Part shown: piece by piece, positions 1 through 5,105 of the stretch | How positions within the stretch are numbered: the stretch's first letter is position 1 | Layout of the letters: each line of letters opens with the position of its first letter | NCBI GenBank assembly: GCA_964497855.1 | Contig: CAZCFM010000101.1 | Coordinates: 1 to 13,553 of the forward strand | From: CAYLNG01 sp964497855 | GTDB lineage: Bacteria > Verrucomicrobiota > Kiritimatiellia > SS1-B-03-39 > UBA6053 | Direction of reading: 5' to 3' | DNA: 13,553 nucleotides | Made by a program: the position numbers and the translations under genes | Notes under the pieces: generated by a model | The model's database searches: none | The model's input: the letters and a program-made list of their open reading frames with translations, nothing else | Told to the model about the DNA's origin: nothing

Positions 1-723
1 CAACAGGTCTGCGCGTCAAAGTTCCCTCGGGGTTTTGACATCACCAGCTTCCCGTCTCTGAGGCGCACTGCACCAAAATAACTAATGCTCTTTCGAGTCG
101 GGGCATGTGGCAGTTTCGGGTCTTTGCAATCCGCCGGGAACCACATTCTGCAACGCGATCCGTGTTGTTGAAAATGAACCTCGTCCAATGCCCAAAGATC
201 AATATCCTGTCTTTTTGCCAGTTTTTTGAGTTTTTTTATGCGCCTTCTGAAGATCGGGGTCCGCGCTTGCGACCACAGGCCGTGGCTTACGCAAGCGAAA
301 CCCAAGTTGGCGAAACAGCCTCTGGCATTGCCTGACTTTCAACGTGATGCCAAAGGTCTTTTTAAGATACGCCGATAGCGTTGGCCCGTCCCATAGGCCT
401 GTAGAGAGTCCGACGTCCTCGGGTCTTCCCCGCAATACCTCTTCCACTTTATCGAGTTGAGTTGAGGTGAGGCGAGCGGGACGTCCCGGGCGTTCTCCCT
501 CTTGTAGTCCACCAAGACCCTCTGCCTCAAAATGCTGAACCCAATTCACCACCGTACGCGGCGCGTCGCCAAGCAGAGCGGCGACCTGCGGGCAGCTCAT
601 CCCCTGGGCGACCAGCAGCACGCCGTGTAATCGGTGATCATACCTGGACGTGTCATTCCGACGAATCTCGTCTTGAATCGCCATGATCATATTCTCGGAG
701 TCGGTGATGCGAAGTGCTTTCAT
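1..723 (-). pseudogene. IS630-family transposase, frameshifted and partial at the window edge
   Basis: This gene encodes the transposase of an IS630-family element, a DDE enzyme that moves DNA into TA sites. Reading leftward from ATG at 723 (MKALRITDSE) there is a helix-turn-helix region (motif SCPQVAALLGDAPRTVVNW), a GRPARLT linker, and a winged-helix segment ending in KPRPVVASADPDLQKAHKK. The frame then stops at 199-201. In the next frame the sequence continues without a stop to base 1 as DIDLWALDEVHFQQHGSR, then RKSISYFGAVRLRDGK, which is the start of the DDE domain with its first catalytic Asp in ALDEV. The break lies at a run of seven A (T7 on the plus strand, 231-237). With six A the protein reads straight through as HKKLKKLAKRQDIDLW. 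This may be a recent inactivating indel, a sequencing error, or slippage that expresses the full protein. ATG codons at 735 and 759 are alternative starts; none has a good ribosome-binding site. Confidence 0.85.
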
Positions 724-748
724 GCTTCGCACCATAACACACGATCCT

Positions 749-754
749 ATTATA
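749..754 (-). promoter_or_regulatory. Putative -10 box of the transposase gene
   Basis: The minus strand reads TATAAT, a perfect sigma-70 -10 hexamer, 25 bases upstream of the likely ATG at 723. Transcription would start near 742, leaving a short leader. There is no convincing -35 hexamer at 16-18 bases: the minus strand there reads CATAGC, ACATAG or AACATA depending on spacing. The call therefore rests on the -10 box and the AT-rich context alone. Confidence 0.4.
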
Positions 755-796
755 CGCAATTAATTATGACGCTATGTTTAAATGCAAAAATGGTGA

Positions 797-825
797 TTGC
801 CAGAAGAATCCTTCTTTTCCATACT
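797..825 (+). promoter_or_regulatory. Putative promoter of the HPr gene, placed for a leaderless transcript
   Basis: TTGCCA at 797-802 (5 of 6 matches to TTGACA) is followed after 17 bases by CATACT at 820-825 (4 of 6 matches to TATAAT). The expected transcription start, about seven bases after the -10 box, falls on the A of the ATG at 832. The spacer holds a small inverted repeat, AGAAG (802-806) and CTTCT (811-815). No Shine-Dalgarno sequence precedes the ATG, which agrees with a leaderless mRNA. This is a visual hexamer match only. Confidence 0.35.
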
Positions 826-831
826 GGTCCC

Positions 832-1113
832 ATGGCTGCAACTGCAAAGGCCGTCATCCAGAACGAAGCTGGAATACACTGCCGCCCCTCCGCACACATC
901 ATCAAAAACGTCGCCAATTATTCCGGCGATATGCGCGTCGTTCATCCCGGTGAGGGAGAAAGCGACCTGCGCTCCATGTTGTCCCTCATGATGCTCGGCC
1001 TCACCTGCGGTTCCGAAGTGAACATCGAAGTGAAAGGTCCCGACGAAAAGGGCCAGGCCGCCCGTCTCGTCGAACTCTTCGAAACCCACTACGACTTTCC
1101 GCAGAAAGACTGA
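832..1113 (+). CDS. ptsH: HPr, phosphocarrier protein of the phosphotransferase system
   Basis: This 93-residue protein has the HPr fold signature. HPr takes a phosphoryl group from phosphoenolpyruvate via enzyme I on a conserved histidine and passes it to sugar-specific EIIA proteins. In many bacteria HPr kinase also phosphorylates a serine for regulation. The active-site motif is NEAGIHCRPSAHI with His16, equivalent to His15 of the family; Cys17 and Ser20 replace the usual Ala residues of HARPA. The regulatory-serine region is LRSMLSLMMLGLTCGSEV with Ser48, equivalent to Ser46. The tail KGPDEKGQAARLVELFE matches the last HPr helix. The frame stays open upstream to 634, but homology starts at MAATAKAVI, so I chose ATG 832; ATG 790 would add 14 residues. 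No enzyme I or HPr kinase gene is in view. The IS630 element sits just upstream and could affect expression. The stop lies one base from the stop of the convergent dehydrogenase gene. Confidence 0.9.
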   Translation: MAATAKAVIQNEAGIHCRPSAHIIKNVANYSGDMRVVHPGEGESDLRSMLSLMMLGLTCGSEVNIEVKGPDEKGQAARLVELFETHYDFPQKD

Positions 1114-1114
1114 T

Positions 1115-2182
1115 TTACAGCACCCGGTTCGCCACCATCTCGCCCACTTCCACGGTCGAAAAGCGCGACAACATCGCGCCTTCTCCAATCACCTCCGTGG
1201 CCGTCGTCATCATCATCGCCTCCTCCACCCGCGCCGCCGCCGCGGCTTGGCCGATGTGCCGCAACAGCATCGCCGCCGCCCCAATCGCCGCCATCGGATT
1301 AGCCTGATTGGCCGACACCTCGTAAAAATCCGGACTCGCCCGCATCGGACCAAACATGCCCGTCTTTCCGGGATGAATGCTGCCCACCGGCGCATACGCG
1401 ATGCCGCCCTGACTCACCGCGCCAACGTCGGCCAAAATATCGCCAAACAAATTTCCCGTCACGATCACATCAAACGTTTCGGGATCGCGCACGAGCTGCA
1501 TGCAAATGTCGTCGATCCCGTAATATTGCCGCCGAATCTTCGGGTACTCCGCCCGCCCCATCTCCTCGAACACGCGGTGCCAGAGTTCGTACACATGGCG
1601 CAACAGACTGCTCTTCCCGCTGAGGGTGAGCTGCCCGCGACGTCCGGGCTGCCCGGCGAGTTCAAAGGCGAAACGCAGACAGCGCTCCACCTGCCGCCGG
1701 CTGTAAATCATGCTCTCCTGCGCAATTTCATCGGGCGTGTTTTTCAGAATGCTGCCCCCGAGTTTGCCATTCATGCCCCCGGAGGTTTCGCGCACAATGA
1801 CATAATCAATTTCCCTGGGGCCTTTGCTGCGCAGATAACTTTTGACACCCGGCATGAGGCGAACCGGGCGCAGGGAAATGTAGAGATCGAGGTGCTCGGT
1901 GATGCGCAACAGAATTTCGCGGTTCAGGAGACCGACAGGTGCGCGGACATGCCCCACACCGCCAAAGAGGATCGCGGGAAAGGACTCCAGCCGCGCAAGG
2001 ACCTCGTTGGGAAGCAGCTCGCCCGTCGCCATGTACTGCGCCCCGGAACAGGGAAACTCAGAGATGTCAAAACCAAATCCAAAGGCCTCACCCGCAGCGT
2101 CCAGCACCCGTATCGCGCTGCGAATCACTTCGGGGCCATGGCCATCGCCGGGAAAAACCGCAAGGGGAATCTGTGTTTCCAT
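1115..2182 (-). CDS. Divergent isopropylmalate dehydrogenase-family protein
   Basis: This 355-residue protein belongs to the isocitrate/isopropylmalate/tartrate dehydrogenase family, metal- and NAD(P)-dependent beta-decarboxylating enzymes. LeuB members act in leucine synthesis. Visible family features are PGDGHGPEV (residues 11-19), LRPVRLMPG with Arg105, IVRE with Arg131, SGK with Lys190, YGIDD with Asp224, and TGNLFGDILAD with Asp248 and Asp252, which match the metal and substrate ligands. Two key places differ. The catalytic tyrosine (Tyr139 in Thermus LeuB, seven residues after the Arg) is Asn138. The cofactor loop, normally HGSAPDIAGK, reads MRASPDFYEVSANQANP. The length is normal for the family. 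The start is supported by AAAAGG five bases upstream. No leuA, leuC or leuD is in view. It may be a catalytically altered paralogue or act on another 2-hydroxy acid, so I do not assign leuB. It is divergent from the DUF2851 gene across 148 bases. Confidence 0.8.
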   Translation of the reverse strand: METQIPLAVFPGDGHGPEVIRSAIRVLDAAGEAFGFGFDISEFPCSGAQYMATGELLPNEVLARLESFPAILFGGVGHVRAPVGLLNREILLRITEHLDLYISLRPVRLMPGVKSYLRSKGPREIDYVIVRETSGGMNGKLGGSILKNTPDEIAQESMIYSRRQVERCLRFAFELAGQPGRRGQLTLSGKSSLLRHVYELWHRVFEEMGRAEYPKIRRQYYGIDDICMQLVRDPETFDVIVTGNLFGDILADVGAVSQGGIAYAPVGSIHPGKTGMFGPMRASPDFYEVSANQANPMAAIGAAAMLLRHIGQAAAAARVEEAMMMTTATEVIGEGAMLSRFSTVEVGEMVANRVL

Positions 2183-2187
2183 GTTCG

Positions 2188-2193
2188 CCTTTT
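2188..2193 (-). promoter_or_regulatory. Ribosome-binding site of the dehydrogenase gene
   Basis: The minus strand reads AAAAGG, ending five bases before the ATG at 2182. It supports this start over any internal one. The 148-base divergent spacer (2183-2330) otherwise holds no promoter pair that I could defend on either strand. Confidence 0.6.
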
Positions 2194-2320
2194 ACCATGA
2201 GGCGCAACAAAACCGCAATCCTCAATCGCGGTGGCCCCTGGATCCGCAGCCAAGACCCATCCAGACGTCACACGCAGAAAAATTCCTTTTTGTTTGGAAA
2301 ACGGCAAAAGTTCCAGCTTC

Positions 2321-2327
2321 AAGGGGG
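2321..2327 (+). promoter_or_regulatory. Ribosome-binding site that fixes the DUF2851 start
   Basis: AAGGGGG lies directly upstream of ATG 2331, with AAGG six bases from the start codon. The reading frame is open back to 1899, so this site decides between the long open frame and the true start. Confidence 0.7.
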
Positions 2328-2330
2328 CGT

Positions 2331-3716
2331 ATGAACGACTCCCCTCTCGTTTTGGATCTTGAATCTCCTTCGGGTGCCTGTTTTCCGCTTGCGGCATCGT
2401 ACCATCAGATTTTGCCCCATGCCCGCAGCAGTGTGCGGGAGCCGGAACCCGTGCTCGACCCCTTCACGGAACGGCATTTGCATTGCGTGTGGTACGACGA
2501 CCGTCTCCGTCCGGAGGGTTTGGTGACAGCCCGCGGCGAAGCCCTGCGCATCCTCCACTGCGGACGCTGGAATCAGGAAAGTGGCCCGGATTTTATGGGC
2601 GGAGAATGGGAGGTCGGCGGACGCCGCGTCTGCGGTGACATTGAAATCCATATCCGTCCCATGGACTGGAAGCTTCACGGCCATGCCGAAGACCCCCGCT
2701 ACGGGAATGTGCGCCTGCACGTGACCTACGAACCTGGGCGCTTGCCCTCGGAACTCCTTCCCGCTGCTTGTGAGGAAGTTTCCATGAAAGCGGCGCTGGA
2801 CGCACGTTCGCACTTTTTTTTCGACAGCATCGACACTTCCGCCTACCCCTGGGAGGTCGAGGGAGGCCAAAATGAACTGCGGAATCTCTGCGCATCCATG
2901 GACGAACCGGATCGAGGACGCCTGCTCGACGCCGCCGGCCAGGAACGCCTCCGCCGCAAAACCCTGCGCATGGCCCGCGCCATGCAGGCCGTGGGCCCCT
3001 CCCAGGCCCTCTACCAGTCCATGCTTCGCGGCCTGGGCTACAAACAGAACGCCGATATCGCCGAAGAAAGCGCACGTCGCCTGCCCCTGCACGAACTTCG
3101 CCATCTGGCACAAGGCGACCCGGAAACCGCTCACGCCCTTCTGCTGGGCGTAGCCGGACTCCTTCCCGCAGACAACGACAGCCCCGGTATCTGGCCCTGG
3201 ATGAATCCCCGTGCCCTCTGGGGGGACTGGTTCCGGCATCGCGACACCTTTGCAGGCGCTTTGTTGCAACCCGAAAACTGGCGGCTGGATCATTGTCGCC
3301 CCGACAACCACCCACGACGGCGAATTCGCGCCGCCGCCGCCTGGTTTGTCGAAGGCCCCGCCATTGAAGAAGACCTGTTGCCCCATCCCGGCGAAAGTGC
3401 CAAGGGCTGGGTCAAACGGGCCCTGCGCCGCCTGGAGGTCCGCGAACCGGGCGATGCCCCCGGCGAAGGTCGCCGACTGGTGGGTCCGGAGCGGGCCGCC
3501 GCCATCGTGGTGAATGCCCTGCTCCCCTGGCGGGCCTGTCTCGACCCCGGCAGTGTCAGCGAGCGCCTGTTAAAGGAACTCCCCGCCGAAGCCCTCAACG
3601 CGCCCTCCCGCAGCGCCGCCCACGTCCTCTTCGGACCCGACCACCACCCCCGCCTCTACCGCAACACCCTCCGCCGCCAGGGCCTGTTGCAATTTCACGA
3701 CGATTTCGGCTGCTAA
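2331..3716 (+). CDS. DUF2851 family protein
   Basis: This 461-residue protein matches DUF2851, a family of unknown function. The recognisable part is the N-terminal third: FTERHLHCVWYDDRL (about 45-59), GEALRILHCGRWNQESGPDF (69-88), then GDIEIHIRPMDWKLHGH (102-118) and DPRYGNVRLHV (121-131). The conserved block GPDF, followed by G-D-I-E-I-H and a D-W-x-x-H-x-H motif, is family-typical. The spacing of the acidic residues recalls a PD-(D/E)xK nuclease core with E-I-H in place of E-x-K, but that is only my inference. The rest is an Arg- and Leu-rich, mostly helical region with no motif I know. There is no signal peptide or membrane segment, so it is probably cytoplasmic. The start is set by AAGGGGG just upstream; the frame further upstream runs antisense through the dehydrogenase gene. 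It stands alone, with 98 bases before the next gene. Confidence 0.8.
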   Translation: MNDSPLVLDLESPSGACFPLAASYHQILPHARSSVREPEPVLDPFTERHLHCVWYDDRLRPEGLVTARGEALRILHCGRWNQESGPDFMGGEWEVGGRRVCGDIEIHIRPMDWKLHGHAEDPRYGNVRLHVTYEPGRLPSELLPAACEEVSMKAALDARSHFFFDSIDTSAYPWEVEGGQNELRNLCASMDEPDRGRLLDAAGQERLRRKTLRMARAMQAVGPSQALYQSMLRGLGYKQNADIAEESARRLPLHELRHLAQGDPETAHALLLGVAGLLPADNDSPGIWPWMNPRALWGDWFRHRDTFAGALLQPENWRLDHCRPDNHPRRRIRAAAAWFVEGPAIEEDLLPHPGESAKGWVKRALRRLEVREPGDAPGEGRRLVGPERAAAIVVNALLPWRACLDPGSVSERLLKELPAEALNAPSRSAAHVLFGPDHHPRLYRNTLRRQGLLQFHDDFGC

Positions 3717-3741
3717 CAATGTGACACAGACATTTGTGAAA

Positions 3742-3769
3742 TGTCCCCATCCTTTGGGGGACAGGATGG
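3742..3769 (+). repeat. Inverted repeat between the DUF2851 and TPR genes
   Basis: TGTCCCC (3742-3748) pairs with GGGGACA (3757-3763) around an eight-base loop. An overlapping alternative stem is formed by CCATCC (3747-3752) and GGATGG (3764-3769). No T-tract follows, so it is not a standard intrinsic terminator, though it could still act on the 3' end of the DUF2851 transcript. It contains GACAGGATG, the reverse complement of CATCCTGTC, which recurs in the repeat cluster at 4821-4905. Confidence 0.55.
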
Positions 3770-3781
3770 TTCCCAAGTGTC

Positions 3782-3809
3782 TTGAATTCGCAGAAAATAT
3801 GACTATCAA
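3782..3809 (+). promoter_or_regulatory. Putative promoter of the TPR protein gene
   Basis: TTGAAT (3782-3787) and TATCAA (3804-3809) are separated by 16 bases and each match the sigma-70 consensus at four of six positions. The predicted transcription start is at or next to the ATG at 3815. As with the HPr gene, no Shine-Dalgarno sequence is present. This is a weak match seen by eye. Confidence 0.3.
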
Positions 3810-3814
3810 AAGCC

Positions 3815-4765
3815 ATGCCCACTCCAAAATGCCCCCTGTGCAAAGGCCCCAAGGCCCGACGTCGCTGCCACCGCTCGGAGGACCAGGACATCTGTTCGAA
3901 ATGTTGTGCCTCCCTGCGAGGACCCGAATGTGGCGATTGCCCGCACTACGGGGAAAACATCGCCTATGAACAGCGGCGGAAACACGAGGATTCCGACAAT
4001 CCCCCGGTTCTGTTCGAGTTGAACGACGAAGTGAATGACCAGGTCAATGCGCTGCTCGAAGAGGCTCAACGCAGCCGCAAGCGGGTGGGCTTCCTGCTGG
4101 AACTGGAGGCACTTCGAAGAAAACACCCTTTGGTGCCGGGCGTCCACTTCGGCATCGGTTTGATTCATGCCATGGACGATCATCAGGAAGAGGCCCTTCG
4201 ACACTTCGACGAGGCGCTCCGCCTGAATCCCTACTTGACCGAGGCGCTGTACAACAAAGGGTGTTGCCAGGCACAACTTGCCGATGTGGCTGGCGCGGTC
4301 CGGTCCTTCCGCAGAGTGCTGGAACTCGGCACACCCGGCGAATCCGAGGTGGATCTCGCGAAGGCGGAATTGCGCCGCATCGTGCATATTGTCCAAAAAA
4401 CAGAAGGGACAGACATCGAGACGTACTTGCGGGGGCAGGACGCTTTTGCGTCGGCATACGCGCTGATGCAGGAAAAACGCTGGGCGGCGGCGGAGGCTGG
4501 ATTTCGGGAGAGCTTGCGCTACGGCCCCAAAGCCGTCGCGTGCCATGGAAATCTCGGCATTTGCGTCTCCATGCAGGGCCGCCAGGCAGAGGCCCTCGAC
4601 TGGTACGACAAAGCGCTGGCCATCGATCCCGGCTATGAATTGGCCCGCAACAACCGACAATCCGCGCTGCACACCCCCGAAGGGCAAATCCCCAAGGTCT
4701 CAACATTCCTGGATGTAAAATATTCGCTTGAAAAAGTGCGGCTGGAAAAAGGCCCACACTCCTGA
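3815..4765 (+). CDS. Cysteine-rich (zinc-ribbon-like) TPR protein
   Basis: I do not recognise a named gene. The 316-residue protein has two parts. The first 45 residues hold eight cysteines and two histidines in CPLC (6-9), CHR (18-20), CSKCC (27-31) and CGDCPH (39-44), a pattern expected for one or two zinc sites. A charged helical linker follows (about 50-105). The rest contains tetratricopeptide repeats, clearest at about 109-140 (EEALRHFDEALRLNP), 142-172, 208-240 and 242-275 (AEALDWYDKALAIDPGY). TPRs bind other proteins, so this may be a cytoplasmic adaptor. There is no signal peptide or membrane segment. ATG 3815 is chosen because the cysteine motif starts directly after it; no ribosome-binding site is visible. 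The neighbours do not suggest a function. The zinc binding is inferred from cysteine spacing only. Confidence 0.75.
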   Translation: MPTPKCPLCKGPKARRRCHRSEDQDICSKCCASLRGPECGDCPHYGENIAYEQRRKHEDSDNPPVLFELNDEVNDQVNALLEEAQRSRKRVGFLLELEALRRKHPLVPGVHFGIGLIHAMDDHQEEALRHFDEALRLNPYLTEALYNKGCCQAQLADVAGAVRSFRRVLELGTPGESEVDLAKAELRRIVHIVQKTEGTDIETYLRGQDAFASAYALMQEKRWAAAEAGFRESLRYGPKAVACHGNLGICVSMQGRQAEALDWYDKALAIDPGYELARNNRQSALHTPEGQIPKVSTFLDVKYSLEKVRLEKGPHS

Positions 4766-4800
4766 TCCGGGCCGATTATCCGGAATTCGGATCGCCTTTT
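4764..4800 (+). terminator. Possible weak terminator after the TPR gene
   Basis: GATCCG (4764-4769, overlapping the stop codon) can pair with CGGATC (4788-4793), and TTTT follows at 4797-4800. The loop is long (18 bases), although an inner pairing TCCG/CGGA (4780-4783 with 4788-4791) competes with it. The short U-tract and the two alternative folds make this a low-confidence call. Confidence 0.3.
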
Positions 4801-4820
4801 CAGGCTGTCAAACGGTGGTC

Positions 4821-4905
4821 TGTCCCCCACCTTCATCATCCTGTCCCTATCTTCATCATCCTGTCACGGCCTTATCATCCTGTCGCCTGTCTTCATCATC
4901 TTGTC
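4821..4905 (+). repeat. Cluster of four 19-21 base repeats, core CTTCATCATCCTGTC
   Basis: Four units follow each other: cores start at 4831, 4851, 4871 (one base shorter, CTTATCATC) and 4891 (ending in TTGTC). Each 14-15 base core is separated from the next by only five or six variable bases. A further TGTCCC precedes the first unit. There is no reading frame with coding character here. The spacers are far too short for a CRISPR array. The unit looks like an interspersed intergenic repeat; its function is unknown. Confidence 0.8.
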
Positions 4906-4920
4906 CCAGGTCCCCAGCGC

Positions 4921-5000
4921 ATCTGTGTTCATCTGTGTGAATCAGTGGTTCTGTTCTCCCACTCTCCCACTCCCAAGCCCATTCGTGCCCATCCGTGCTT
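4921..5000 (+). repeat. 10-base-phased ATCNGTG repeat array
   Basis: ATCTGTG, ATCTGTG and ATCAGTG start at 4921, 4931 and 4941, and ATTCGTG and ATCCGTG start at 4981 and 4991, all in the same 10-base register. The 30 bases between the two groups are pyrimidine-rich and include TCTCCCAC twice in tandem (4955-4970). A 10-base period is about one helical turn. The array lies 105-185 bases upstream of the amylase-like gene, in its leader or promoter region. Whether it is a regulatory site or a dispersed repeat cannot be told from one copy. Confidence 0.7.
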
Positions 5001-5043
5001 CACCCCGGAGTCCCCGGCTTGTCTCTTTTTCATCGATTCCCCA

Positions 5044-5072
5044 TTTACAAAAATCGCTTTCCACTGTAGCTT
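5044..5072 (+). promoter_or_regulatory. Possible promoter of the amylase-like gene
   Basis: TTTACA (5044-5049, 5 of 6 matches to TTGACA) is followed after 17 bases by TAGCTT (5067-5072, 3 of 6 matches), and TTTATT lies at 5071-5076. This AT-rich patch (about 5030-5095) stands out between GC-rich sequences and is the best place for a promoter, but the -10 match is poor. Confidence 0.3.
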
Positions 5073-5094
5073 TATTAGAACGTTTGAATTTTCT

Positions 5095-5098
5095 GGAG
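5095..5098 (+). promoter_or_regulatory. Ribosome-binding site of the amylase-like gene
   Basis: GGAG is followed after seven bases by ATG 5106, and the signal peptide begins directly at this ATG. Both support the start. Confidence 0.65.
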
Positions 5099-5105
5099 AC
5101 GCCCT

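Larger units (their letters stand above)
1..760 (-). mobile_element. Partial IS630-family insertion sequence (cut by the left window edge)
   Basis: The element is recognised from its transposase, which reads right to left and leaves the window at base 1 within the DDE domain, so the distal part of the gene and the far end of the element are outside. The near end should lie between the transposase start (723) and the HPr gene (832). This stretch is clearly AT-rich compared with its surroundings and contains several TA dinucleotides, the target that IS630/Tc1-mariner elements duplicate. I could not fix the exact terminus because the other inverted repeat is not visible; 760 is a placeholder. 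Confidence 0.6.

Noticed and set aside
105..335. Short plus-strand frame in the left end
   Set aside because: It is antisense to the transposase, whose two halves both match IS630 proteins.
634..831. Upstream extension of the HPr frame
   Set aside because: It overlaps the transposase start region antisense, and HPr homology begins at the ATG at 832.
1899..2330. Upstream extension of the DUF2851 open frame
   Set aside because: It lies antisense to the start of the dehydrogenase gene, and a strong ribosome-binding site sits directly before ATG 2331.
3742..3763. Intrinsic terminator
   Set aside because: The stem is acceptable but no run of T follows; it is listed as an inverted repeat instead.
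4821..4905. CRISPR array
   Set aside because: Repeats are too short (15 bases) and spacers only 5-6 bases; no cas gene is present.
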